A DNA stretch of 64,000 nucleotides from Clostridiaceae bacterium Marseille-Q4145 (GTDB lineage Bacteria > Bacillota > Clostridia > Lachnospirales > Lachnospiraceae). A program made the translations under genes and the position numbers. The stretch lies in NCBI GenBank assembly GCA_018223365.1, contig JAGTTP010000001.1, positions 1,054,001 to 1,118,000 of the forward strand, in the 5' to 3' direction. Positions 16,073 to 23,866 of the stretch are shown one piece after another (position 1 is the first letter of the stretch; every line of letters begins with the position of its first letter). Under the pieces are notes generated by a model. It was not told the DNA's origin. It ran no database searches and saw only the letters and a list, made by a program, of their open reading frames with translations.

Positions 16073-16321
16073 GATTATCCGGAGTTCAAGGTGATCTATG
16101 ACGAAGTCTATAATCTTTGTTTGAATGTGGAGAAGGTGATGGAAATGTTCTCGAAAGAACTAAAAGAACTGGATCAGAATACAGTGCAGCTGATGATTGA
16201 AGAGATGCAGGAAGAACTGGATGCCAAGGATGTTGAAATAAAAACTCAGAAAAAAGAATTGGAATCCAAAGACAACAGAATCAGAGAGCTGGAAGAAAAA
16301 TTGAAAGTTTTTACAAAGTAA
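16073..16321 (+). pseudogene. Rpn-family nuclease gene remnant, 3' piece
   Basis: 82 codons read DYPEFKVIYDEVYNLCLNVE, then KVMEMFSKELKELDQNTVQL, and a Glu/Lys coiled-coil tail ending in EEKLKVFTK. This is the C-terminal region of Rpn-type recombination-promoting nucleases, which are otherwise about 280-320 residues. The catalytic PD-(D/E)XK domain is missing. It is cut off from its 5' piece by the IS3 element. ATG at 16091 could still start translation, but no good ribosome site is seen. Confidence 0.72.
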
Positions 16322-16342
16322 GAAGTCTTTTTCTTCTTACTC
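16318..16342. terminator. Hairpin between convergent genes
   Basis: AGTAAGAAG and CTTCTTACT pair around TCTTTTT. The arms contain the stop codons of both the Rpn remnant and the minus-strand DUF4317-like gene. Confidence 0.55.
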
Positions 16343-16900
16343 CAACACATAAATCTTCCCCGTCTCCGCACATCTTCCCTCAAAGGCCGGGAACAGGAAT
16401 CCGGCTTCGGGCGTGCCCATCTCGTACTCGCCGACAAGGGGACTGATGGCGCAGATCAGGAATTGGTAGACTTCTTCGGATTCCCATTGGCTGGTGTGGT
16501 CAGTGCCTTTTCTGGGAACGTCGTAGGTTCCGTAAAATACATAGATACCGTAAGGATAGCCTGGTTGATGGCGTTCTCCGATATATTCGTAGAGATTATA
16601 GAGGAGAGCGTCATGTTTTAGTTCGCATTCCCTAAGGGCCAGAAGAAGTTTTCGGAATTCACTGGAAGATCCGATAGAATGGCTTTTCAGCTGCTCATTG
16701 GTTTTGGCAAAGGGGATAGCCTTGGCAAGTTTCAGATTTTTCTCCTGGTCGGCTTTGCTCAATTTCAGAAAATGAGTATGGAAGGTGCCGTCAATAAAGC
16801 CTTCCTCATCCATATAAGCGCCGGCCAGGCGGCTGAAACAATTTCTGGAAAGGGTCATGCGGCGTGTCAGTTCCATCATATCTTCACGGTTGATGCTCAT
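16337..16900 (-). CDS. DUF4317-like protein, probably C-terminally truncated
   Basis: A 187-residue cytoplasmic protein. MSINREDMMELTRRMTLSRN, the middle segment YGIYVFYGTYDVPRKG, the segment ESEEVYQFLICAISPL and GTPEAGFLFPAFEGR match what I remember of DUF4317, whose members are usually about twice as long. The frame ends right after the FLFPAF region, inside a hairpin next to the Rpn remnant, so the second half was probably lost when that DNA arrived. The start at 16900 follows AGGAGA with 7-nt spacing; an upstream ATG at 16918 is less well placed. Function unknown; whether the short form works is unclear. Confidence 0.7.
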   Translation of the reverse strand: MSINREDMMELTRRMTLSRNCFSRLAGAYMDEEGFIDGTFHTHFLKLSKADQEKNLKLAKAIPFAKTNEQLKSHSIGSSSEFRKLLLALRECELKHDALLYNLYEYIGERHQPGYPYGIYVFYGTYDVPRKGTDHTSQWESEEVYQFLICAISPLVGEYEMGTPEAGFLFPAFEGRCAETGKIYVLE

Positions 16901-16977
16901 AGGTTCGTCTCCTGTCATAAGATAACGTTATTTTAACATATTTTCTAGGAAAGGTCGTAAAAACTTTGGTTCTGTCC

Positions 16978-17006
16978 TTGCATCTGTTTTGCACAGCGCA
17001 TACAAT
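16978..17006 (+). promoter_or_regulatory. Sigma-A promoter of the Ca/Na exchanger gene
   Basis: TTGCAT (16978-16983), 17-bp spacer, TACAAT (17001-17006), 33 bp before the ATG. Confidence 0.65.
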
Positions 17007-17038
17007 AAGATCATTACGAAGTGAGGAGGAAAACCGAA

Positions 17039-17965
17039 ATGACGTATGTATCATTACTTGTAGGATTTATTTTATTGATTAAGGGTGCAGATTATTTTGT
17101 GGAAGGAAGCTCCGCAGTGGCGCGGAAATTTCATATTCCATCTATGGTAATAGGAATGACCATTGTGGCCATGGGAACCTCCCTGCCGGAATGTGCGGTC
17201 AGTGTGACAGCGTCCATTGCGGGAAGTAATGAGCTGGCAGTCAGCAACGTGGTTGGCTCTAATATTTTTAACTTGATGGTAGTATGCGGGGCCTGTACTC
17301 TGTGGACTCCAATGGCAGTCAGTCAGAAGACGCTAAAGCAGGAACTGCCTTTTTCGATTGCCATGGGTGTGATTTTGTTGATTCTGGGATACTCTGGTAT
17401 GGCAATCAGCCGGGCAGATGGATTGATTTTCCTGGTGATTTTCGTCTGCTTTCTTATGTGGATGGTGCGCGCGGCAAAAGCCAATCCGATACAGCCGGAA
17501 GAAGAGGAACCAAAGATGCTTCCTGGCTGGAAGTGTGCGCTGTACATCCTTCTGGGCGGCGCTGCTATTATGTGGGGCGGAGATCTGGTGGTGGATTCGG
17601 CATCGGCCATTGCAGCGAATTTTGGACTGAGCCAGAACCTTATTGGTTTGACGATTGTAGCTATGGGAACTTCCCTGCCGGAGCTGGTGACCTCTGTGGT
17701 TGCCTCCCGAAAAGGGGAAGTGGATATGGCCCTTGGAAATGTATTGGGCTCTAATGTGTTTAATATCCTGATGGTGCTCGGTGCAGCGGCCGCGATCAGT
17801 CCTATTGCATTTGTGCAGGAAAATATGATCGATATTATTCTCCTGACGGTGATGAGTCTTATTGTGTGGGTATTTGCCTGGACCAGAAAACAAGTATGCC
17901 GCAGCGAGGGTATTATCATGCTGCTTGTCTATGCAGCGTATATGGTTTATATTTGTATGAGGTAA
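17039..17965 (+). CDS. Calcium/sodium antiporter (CaCA family, YrbG-like)
   Basis: A 308-residue integral membrane exchanger with about ten hydrophobic segments. The two inverted alpha-repeats are obvious: GMTIVAMGTSLPECAVSVTA with VVGSNIFNLM, and GLTIVAMGTSLPELVTSVVA with VLGSNVFNILM. The acidic residues of the GTSLPE motifs are the ion-binding sites known for the family. It moves Ca2+ out in exchange for Na+ or H+. ATG at 17039 follows GAGGAGG; an in-frame GTG at 17021 overlaps that site and is rejected. Monocistronic by its own promoter. Confidence 0.93.
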   Translation: MTYVSLLVGFILLIKGADYFVEGSSAVARKFHIPSMVIGMTIVAMGTSLPECAVSVTASIAGSNELAVSNVVGSNIFNLMVVCGACTLWTPMAVSQKTLKQELPFSIAMGVILLILGYSGMAISRADGLIFLVIFVCFLMWMVRAAKANPIQPEEEEPKMLPGWKCALYILLGGAAIMWGGDLVVDSASAIAANFGLSQNLIGLTIVAMGTSLPELVTSVVASRKGEVDMALGNVLGSNVFNILMVLGAAAAISPIAFVQENMIDIILLTVMSLIVWVFAWTRKQVCRSEGIIMLLVYAAYMVYICMR

Positions 17966-17977
17966 GCACCCAAACGG

Positions 17978-18108
17978 AAGTCGCATTCTGTGAAAGGAAC
18001 GTTCGCAGTCCCGGTACTTCATGAGAACGAGCTTTTGGCGATGTTCGAATGTTAGTACCGCTGGATCGAGGACTTAGCGCGAGCGGTTCCGCTCACAGAA
18101 TGCGACTT
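17978..18108. repeat. 131-bp long inverted-repeat element
   Basis: AAGTCGCATTCTGTGA (17978-17993) is perfectly mirrored by TCACAGAATGCGACTT (18093-18108). Inside, GGAAC/GGTTCC, GTC/GAC and GGTAC/GTACC add nested pairing, so the whole could fold as a branched hairpin. No T-run follows, so it is not a standard terminator. It may be a dispersed intergenic (MITE/REP-like) element. Confidence 0.75.
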
Positions 18109-18163
18109 TCGGCCTGGTGGTTACCAATACAGAGCCAATCACCATAATTCATAAAACTCCCGG

Positions 18164-18192
18164 TTGAGTTTTTGTAGAGAATCTAGTATGCT
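18164..18192 (+). promoter_or_regulatory. Promoter of the HAD-DUF1846-HAD operon
   Basis: TTGAGT (18164-18169), 17-bp spacer, TATGCT (18187-18192), 29 bp before the TTG start. Confidence 0.55.
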
Positions 18193-18220
18193 TATAACCA
18201 GTGGATAAGGAGGAGCCAGA

Positions 18221-18895
18221 TTGGAACTGAAGGTACTTTTTTTAGATATCGACAATACTTTGCTGGATTTTAATGCAGCTGCGGAGGAATCCATGAAACA
18301 TTGTTTTCGGATGTTTGAACTGGAATATCAGCCGGAGATGTTTTCCGTGTTTCAGGAAGAAAATAATAAAATCTGGAGAAAGATTGAGAAGCGGGAGCTG
18401 AAGGTTGCGGATCTTCGGACGGTCCGTTGGCAGACGATCCTTAAAAAACTCGGATTGGAAGCCGATGGCGCAGCCATGGAAGATGAATTTAAAAAGTCAC
18501 TTCATGAAAGTGCGGTGCCGGTAGACGGTGCCATGGAAATCCTTCCTTATCTTTATGGAAAATACCGTTTGTGTGCAGCAAGCAATGGACCTTATGGGCA
18601 GCAGATCAACAGGCTTCAGAAAGCGGACATGCTGAAGTACTTTGAACACTGTTTTGTGTCGGAACGGATGGGAGTGGAAAAGCCAGCACGTGGATTTTTT
18701 GAAAAATGTTTTGCAGTGCTTCCGGAAATTGTACCGGAGGAAACCATGATGATCGGTGATTCCCTGACAGCGGACATTGCGGGCGGTCGGCAGATGGGTA
18801 TGAAGACTTGCTGGTATGACCGGGAGCAGACAGGCCATCTTCAGGAAACGGATTTTACCATTCAGAATTTGAAGCTGCTAAAAGAGATTTTATAA
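18221..18895 (+). CDS. HAD-superfamily phosphatase, YjjG-type nucleotidase
   Basis: A 224-residue HAD hydrolase. The nucleophile motif is FLDIDNTLLDF (residues 7-17), motif II lies in AASNGP, and motif IV is MIGDSLTADIAGG with the preceding conserved Lys in GVEKPARGFF. This pattern fits the YjjG/pyrimidine 5'-nucleotidase group, which dephosphorylates nucleoside monophosphates and odd nucleotides. The start is TTG at 18221 with AAGGAGG at 18208-18214. It is first in an operon with the DUF1846 gene and a second HAD gene. The exact substrate is not predictable. Confidence 0.87.
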   Translation: MELKVLFLDIDNTLLDFNAAAEESMKHCFRMFELEYQPEMFSVFQEENNKIWRKIEKRELKVADLRTVRWQTILKKLGLEADGAAMEDEFKKSLHESAVPVDGAMEILPYLYGKYRLCAASNGPYGQQINRLQKADMLKYFEHCFVSERMGVEKPARGFFEKCFAVLPEIVPEETMMIGDSLTADIAGGRQMGMKTCWYDREQTGHLQETDFTIQNLKLLKEIL

Positions 18896-18908
18896 GGGGA
18901 GAAACTAC

Positions 18909-20363
18909 ATGAAAAAAGGATTTGATAATGACAAATATCTGGCAATGCAGTCAGAACACATCAGAGAGCGGATTCAACAGTTTGACAACAAACTGTATCT
19001 GGAGTTTGGCGGGAAACTGTATGATGATTATCATGCATCCCGTGTACTTCCGGGATTTGAGCCAGACAGCAAACTGCGTATGCTCATGCAGCTGGCAGAT
19101 CAGGTGGAGATTGTAATTGTTATCAGTGCAGAGGATATTGAAAAAAATAAAGTGCGTGGTGATCTGGGCATCACTTATGATTCGGATCTGCTTCGTTTGA
19201 AAGCAATTTTTGAATCTAAAAATCTGTATGTGGGAAGTGTCTGCATTACCCATTATGCAGGACAGTACAGCGCTCAGATGTTCCAGACTCGTCTGGAGAA
19301 AATGGGCGTGAAAGTATATCGTCACTATCTGATTCCGGGATATCCGAATAATATTCCGCTGATTGTCAGTGAGGAAGGTTACGGACATAACGATTATATC
19401 GAAACTACCAAACCGCTGGTTGTTGTGACGGCTCCGGGACCGGGAAGCGGAAAGATGGCAACCTGCCTGTCACAGCTCTATCATGAGCATAAGAGAGGTG
19501 TGCGTGCAGGCTATGCAAAATACGAAACCTTCCCCATCTGGAATCTGCCATTAAGCCATCCGGTAAATCTGGCATATGAGGCAGCAACGGCTGATCTGAA
19601 CGATGTCAATATGATTGATCCGTATCACCTGGAAGCCTATGGAAAAACAACAGTAAACTATAACCGGGACGTGGAGATCTTCCCGGTACTGCGTGCTATG
19701 TTTATGGAGATCTACGGCGACTGCCCGTACAAATCCCCGACAGATATGGGCGTGAATATGGCAGGAAACTGTATTGTAGATGACGAGGCATGCTGCGAGG
19801 CATCCGGTCAGGAGATTATCCGCCGTTACTATCAGACGCTGGTCAATATTGCAAGAGGAAAATCCAAAGAGGAAGAAGCTTATAAGATTGAGCTGCTCAT
19901 GAACAACGCCGGAGTCAGCGTAAAAGACCGCAAGGTAGTGACTGCAGCCAATGCCCGTGCCGAGGAGACCGGACATACGGCAGCCGCAATTGAGCTTCCG
20001 GATGGAACCATTTTGACCGGAAAGACCAGCGATCTTATGGGAGCATGCTCAGCGCTGCTCATCAAAGCACTGAAACATCTGGCTGGTATTGACGAGGATG
20101 TGCTTCTGATTACACCGAATGTGATCAAACCGATTCAGAAACTGAAAGTAGAGTATCTTGGCAGCCGTAATCCGCGTCTTCATATGGAAGAGGTACTGAT
20201 TGCTCTGTCTTCCAGCTCTGAGAGCAACCCGCTGGCAGATCAGGCGCTGCGTCAGCTTCCGAACCTGCGCGGCAGCCAGGCGCATATTTCCCGGATGTTG
20301 AGCGCAGCAGATGAGAAGACGTTCCAGAAGCTTGGAGTTATGTTTACTTCCGAGGCAAAATAA
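18909..20363 (+). CDS. DUF1846 family protein
   Basis: A 484-residue cytoplasmic protein that I recognise as DUF1846, common in Firmicutes with solved structures but no settled function. MKKGFDNDKYLAMQSEHIRE is its usual opening. A loop VTAPGPGSGKMATCLSQL (about residues 175-192) looks like a P-loop, suggesting nucleotide binding. The C-terminal half is rich in Ala and Gly and includes TGHTAAAIELPDGTILTGKT. It starts 13 nt after the first HAD gene (GGGGAGAAAC before ATG) and its stop abuts the start of the second HAD gene, so the three are probably translated together. Confidence 0.9.
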   Translation: MKKGFDNDKYLAMQSEHIRERIQQFDNKLYLEFGGKLYDDYHASRVLPGFEPDSKLRMLMQLADQVEIVIVISAEDIEKNKVRGDLGITYDSDLLRLKAIFESKNLYVGSVCITHYAGQYSAQMFQTRLEKMGVKVYRHYLIPGYPNNIPLIVSEEGYGHNDYIETTKPLVVVTAPGPGSGKMATCLSQLYHEHKRGVRAGYAKYETFPIWNLPLSHPVNLAYEAATADLNDVNMIDPYHLEAYGKTTVNYNRDVEIFPVLRAMFMEIYGDCPYKSPTDMGVNMAGNCIVDDEACCEASGQEIIRRYYQTLVNIARGKSKEEEAYKIELLMNNAGVSVKDRKVVTAANARAEETGHTAAAIELPDGTILTGKTSDLMGACSALLIKALKHLAGIDEDVLLITPNVIKPIQKLKVEYLGSRNPRLHMEEVLIALSSSSESNPLADQALRQLPNLRGSQAHISRMLSAADEKTFQKLGVMFTSEAK

Positions 20364-21023
20364 ATGAAAGCAATGATATTTGATATGGATGGGGTTCTGG
20401 TAAATACAGAACCCCTGCATTATGAATGTTGGAAAGCAGCGCTGGCAGACGAAGGGGTTGATATGTCCTATGAGGTTTACAAACCCTGTATCGGTTCTAC
20501 AGTCGGTTATCTGATGAAACTCTTGAAAGAAGCATACGGAGAAACGGTTTCCGATGCGGAGACGCTTCGGGCACGGATGTATGCGAAGAAAGAAGAGATC
20601 GTGCAGAAGGATGGATTTCCACAGATTCCAGGTGTGAAAGAAGCTATAAAACGTTTTCATGACGAAGGCTTCCGTCTGGAAGTAGCGTCATCCTCCGCAG
20701 GTTACTATATTGGCAGGGTGCTGGATGCACTGGAGATCCGCCAGTACTTTGAATGCTATACCAGCGGAGAGGAAGTGGATCACCCGAAGCCTGCGCCGGA
20801 CACCTTTGTGCTGGCTATGGAAAAACTGAAACTGAAACCGGAGGATTGTCTGATTGTGGAAGATTCCACGAATGGCGGAAAGGCAGCAGCGGCAGCAGGC
20901 ACGAAATGTGTCTGGTTCCACAATCCAGATTCCGGAGATCAGCAGATTCCCCATGCGGTGCTTGAGATCGCTTCTTGGAGTCAGGAAAATGTTGAAAAGA
21001 TCATAGAGTTGATGAAACAGTAA
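20364..21023 (+). CDS. HAD-family phosphatase, beta-phosphoglucomutase-like
   Basis: A 219-residue HAD subfamily IA enzyme. Motif I is MIFDMDGVLVNTEPLH, motif II SSSAGYY, the conserved Lys is in DHPKPAPDTF and motif IV is CLIVEDSTNGGKAAAAAG. The DxD plus helical cap arrangement fits beta-phosphoglucomutases and small sugar-phosphate phosphatases. Its ATG begins at the base after the DUF1846 stop, showing tight coupling. A strong terminator follows. Whether it is a mutase or a phosphatase cannot be decided here. Confidence 0.87.
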   Translation: MKAMIFDMDGVLVNTEPLHYECWKAALADEGVDMSYEVYKPCIGSTVGYLMKLLKEAYGETVSDAETLRARMYAKKEEIVQKDGFPQIPGVKEAIKRFHDEGFRLEVASSSAGYYIGRVLDALEIRQYFECYTSGEEVDHPKPAPDTFVLAMEKLKLKPEDCLIVEDSTNGGKAAAAAGTKCVWFHNPDSGDQQIPHAVLEIASWSQENVEKIIELMKQ

Positions 21024-21024
21024 A

Positions 21025-21064
21025 AAACGTCCCGGCATTATGCAAGATGCCGGGACGTTTTTAT
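21025..21064. terminator. Bidirectional terminator between convergent genes
   Basis: AAAACGTCCCGGCAT pairs with ATGCCGGGACGTTTT. It serves the HAD operon on the plus strand and the cyclophilin gene on the minus strand. Confidence 0.9.
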
Positions 21065-21075
21065 CATAATGATGA

Positions 21076-21735
21076 CTAATCAATAACCGTTACGGACGTG
21101 ATGACCGGTTGGTCATCTGCCTTTACTGTACCGTTATTGTCCTGTACAGGGGTGTTTTCACAGATGGCATCTACCACATCCATGCCGTCGGTTACATGGC
21201 CAAAGGCAGCATACTGACCATCCAGGAAGGTACTGTCTTCGTGTACAATGAAGAACTGAGAGGAAGCACTGTCCGGATCGTTGGCTCTTGCCATGGAAAT
21301 GGTGCCGCGTACATGGGAAATATCGTTTTCCACACCGTTCTCGGAGAACTCTCCTTTGATGGTCTGGTCAGAACCGCCGGTTCCGTTTCCTTTGGGATCG
21401 CCGCCCTGGATCATGAACCCGGAAATGATGCGATGAAAAGTCAGACCGTCGTAAAATCCATCTTTTGCCAGATTGATAAAATTGGTAACGGAAATCGGTG
21501 CAGTGTCTGCATCCAGTTCCAGAGAAATGGTGCCGTAATCCTTTACATCAATGGTCACATGATGAAGACCGGTGAGAAGCTCGGTGTCTTCTTCGGAAGA
21601 AGCATCGGTGGTTTCCTCCGCGGTTGTCTCGTTCGTGTCGGATGCCTGTGCCTCATCGGATTTGGAAGAACCACATCCGGCTAACAGGGTGCCGCACATT
21701 GCTACAGATAAGAAAAGAGCAGTCAGTTTTTTCAT
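21076..21735 (-). CDS. Cyclophilin-type peptidyl-prolyl isomerase lipoprotein
   Basis: A 219-residue exported lipoprotein that catalyses cis-trans isomerisation of prolyl bonds outside the membrane. It has a lipoprotein signal with LLAGC and Cys21, an acidic Thr/Glu/Asp linker to about residue 50, then a cyclophilin domain with the catalytic run FHRIISGFMIQGGDPKGNGT (including the active Arg) and SSQFFIVHED. The domain is short, as in other bacterial secreted cyclophilins. The start at 21735 follows GGAGG; the longer frame from 21795 lacks one. It faces the HAD operon across a shared terminator. Confidence 0.92.
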   Translation of the reverse strand: MKKLTALFLSVAMCGTLLAGCGSSKSDEAQASDTNETTAEETTDASSEEDTELLTGLHHVTIDVKDYGTISLELDADTAPISVTNFINLAKDGFYDGLTFHRIISGFMIQGGDPKGNGTGGSDQTIKGEFSENGVENDISHVRGTISMARANDPDSASSQFFIVHEDSTFLDGQYAAFGHVTDGMDVVDAICENTPVQDNNGTVKADDQPVITSVTVID

Positions 21736-21814
21736 AAATATACCTCCAAATATAGATTCCGTTTCCATTGTAGAAGCCGAATCCGGGAAAGTCAAATGTA
21801 GATTCTGTGAACAG

Positions 21815-22549
21815 TTACAAAATCTTGCCCAGAAAATAGGGCGCTTGTTTCTGCCACCAGTTCCAGTCGTGGGCTACGTCGTATCCCCAGTAATCCACAA
21901 AGGCAGGGATGCCTTTGGCGTGCAGAACGCCATCCAGTTTCCTGGTATCTGCCAGGAGTTCATCTTCCCAGGCACCCTGTCCGACGCAGAAGAACATGTC
22001 GCTTCTGCGATAGAGAGACATGTAAGGGTGATCAGCCGGCATGTTCTGCAGGCAGTGATAAGGAGAGTTCAGATAAACCAGATCGTCCATATAGCCCCCC
22101 AGCACCTGAGAAGCATCGTAAATACCGCTTAAGCAGATGGTGGCATCAAAACGGTCCGGAAAGCGGAAAAACAGGTTGGCAGCGTGGAATGCACCCATAC
22201 TGCAGCCCATCGTCATGGCTTTTTGTCCGTTGTTTTCTTTTTCCATTAGTGGAAGGACTTCCTGTACCAGATATTGCATCCAGTCTTCGTGAAGCAGGAT
22301 CCGGTCTCTGGCATTTTTCCAGGTACAGGACCAGGTCTCTGCATCAATGGTATCTACACAGTAGAGCATCAGTTTTCCTTCTTCAATCCAGGGGGCGCAG
22401 GCATCTACCATGCCAAATCCTTCAAAATCATTGTGTTTTCCATCCTGGGAAGGGATGACCAGACAAGGCTTTCCGGCATGACCGTATATCTTCACAGGCA
22501 TATTCCGGTGCAGACGTTCACTGTACCAGTTCAGTTCATGTATTTCCAT
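21815..22549 (-). CDS. Alpha/beta-hydrolase, putative esterase family
   Basis: A 244-residue cytoplasmic protein of the esterase D/enterochelin-esterase-like group. The nucleophile elbow is GCSMGA with Ser117; the likely catalytic His is His227 in GYDVAHDW. Family members hydrolyse acyl or formyl esters, but this subgroup lacks an assigned substrate. It lies 3 nt downstream of the ATP-grasp gene on the minus strand, so the two are almost surely co-transcribed. From memory this esterase/ATP-grasp pairing recurs in Clostridia, hinting that it acts on the ligase product. Confidence 0.82.
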   Translation of the reverse strand: MEIHELNWYSERLHRNMPVKIYGHAGKPCLVIPSQDGKHNDFEGFGMVDACAPWIEEGKLMLYCVDTIDAETWSCTWKNARDRILLHEDWMQYLVQEVLPLMEKENNGQKAMTMGCSMGAFHAANLFFRFPDRFDATICLSGIYDASQVLGGYMDDLVYLNSPYHCLQNMPADHPYMSLYRRSDMFFCVGQGAWEDELLADTRKLDGVLHAKGIPAFVDYWGYDVAHDWNWWQKQAPYFLGKIL

Positions 22550-22552
22550 TTG

Positions 22553-23809
22553 TTATGACTTCCTTTGCGTTTTTCTCCGGGCGGTTTTTCTGACCGGTTT
22601 CTTTTCTGGTTCGGCGGGTTTTAGATCCAGTGTGTAATGGAAAAATTCTTCCATCTTTTCTTTTGTCTCCAATCTTGCCAGATACATATAATTTCCCATG
22701 CCGTGGGCCAGTACTTCCGGCAGTTCCTGAGCCAGCTTCAGACTGTCTGAAAATTCGGTCAGAATCTCTTCGTGGGAGTGAAGATAAGGAAGTTCTTTCC
22801 AACGGCCGACATAGGCACAGAAACAGTGGGTAGACTTGGTCTGATGACGAAGCTTGTCATAGACCATCATATCGGCATAGTGCTGGTAACAGTCCGTGCT
22901 GTAGGCAAAGTTCACCATGTCGGGGGTGGGTCCGCCGGATGGACGCATATTGACTTCCAGTCCCACAATCTGTCCTTTGGATCCCAGATGGGGATGATCC
23001 TCCGTCAGACGGAAGAATTCCAGATGGACAAAACGGCTTCGTACACGGAAGGCTTTTAAGCATGCCCGGCCGGCCGCTTTCAGATCCCCTGCCACATGAT
23101 CTACGATGTAGAATCGGATGGAGCCATGATTGTTCACACTATCCATAATAGAGATGGGTGTCACATTTCCCGTTTCAAAGAGAACGGTTCCTTTGCTGTT
23201 TACAATCGCATCATAGGAACAGATTTCGCCGGGAACAAATTCCTCCATAATATAGGGGATGGAAGGAAGGTTCCGAAAAAACTGTTCCAACTCCTGCTCG
23301 TTGGTAATTTTCCAGGTATCGCAGGCACCGACACCTCTGTTCGGCTTCACGATGACCGGATAGCCCACTTCCTGAATAAATTCTTTGGCAGCTTCCGGAT
23401 CGTGTACCATATGATAACGGGCGGTGGGGATCTTTGCCTTTTCGTATCCCTTTTTCATCTGGGATTTGTGCTTGATCAGCGCCATGTCCTTTGGCTGCAG
23501 TCCGGTTGTAATATGAAAATCTTCCCGAAGCTTTGCATCCTGTTCCAGCCAGTACTCGTTGTTGCTTTCCAGCCAGTCAATCTTTCCGTGATGGAAGGAA
23601 AGAAAAGCTACTGCCCGGAACATCTCGTCATAGTTTTCCATATTGTCTACCTTATAATATTCTGTCAGGGCAGATTTAAGCTTTTGGGAAAGGGCATCAT
23701 AGGGAGTATCTCCAATGCCCAGCACATTGACTCCGTCCTTTTTCAAGGAAACACAGAAATTTTCATAGTTGCCGGGAAAAGCAGGAGAAATAAATACAAA
23801 ATTTTTCAT
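22553..23809 (-). CDS. ATP-grasp domain ligase
   Basis: A 418-residue protein with an N-terminal Rossmann-like domain (FVFISPAFPGNYENFCVSLK) and an ATP-grasp core: KHKSQMKKGYEKAKIPTARY, PVIVKPNRGVGACDTWKI with the ATP-binding Lys and glycine loop, and FVPGEICSYDAIV. The metal-binding part GLEVNMRPSGGPTPDM is present. Such enzymes join a carboxylate to an amine or thiol using ATP through an acyl phosphate. The C-terminal 30 residues are basic (KKPVRKTARRKTQRKS). GAGGAGA precedes the ATG. It is followed by the esterase gene. The substrate is unknown. Confidence 0.85.
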   Translation of the reverse strand: MKNFVFISPAFPGNYENFCVSLKKDGVNVLGIGDTPYDALSQKLKSALTEYYKVDNMENYDEMFRAVAFLSFHHGKIDWLESNNEYWLEQDAKLREDFHITTGLQPKDMALIKHKSQMKKGYEKAKIPTARYHMVHDPEAAKEFIQEVGYPVIVKPNRGVGACDTWKITNEQELEQFFRNLPSIPYIMEEFVPGEICSYDAIVNSKGTVLFETGNVTPISIMDSVNNHGSIRFYIVDHVAGDLKAAGRACLKAFRVRSRFVHLEFFRLTEDHPHLGSKGQIVGLEVNMRPSGGPTPDMVNFAYSTDCYQHYADMMVYDKLRHQTKSTHCFCAYVGRWKELPYLHSHEEILTEFSDSLKLAQELPEVLAHGMGNYMYLARLETKEKMEEFFHYTLDLKPAEPEKKPVRKTARRKTQRKS

Positions 23810-23828
23810 AAAGGTCTCCTCTTATGGA

Positions 23829-23854
23829 AAAACCCCGGCTCATGCAGCCGGGGT
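23829..23854 (-). terminator. Terminator of the PRPP synthase gene
   Basis: ACCCCGGCT and AGCCGGGGT form a 9-bp stem with loop CATGC; on the minus strand it is followed by a T-run (A-run at 23828-23832 on the plus strand). Confidence 0.8.
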
Positions 23855-23866
23855 GCTTTCGCTGTC

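Noticed and set aside
17978..18108. Rho-independent terminator of the exchanger gene
   Set aside because: The stem is long and branched, and no T-run follows either arm.
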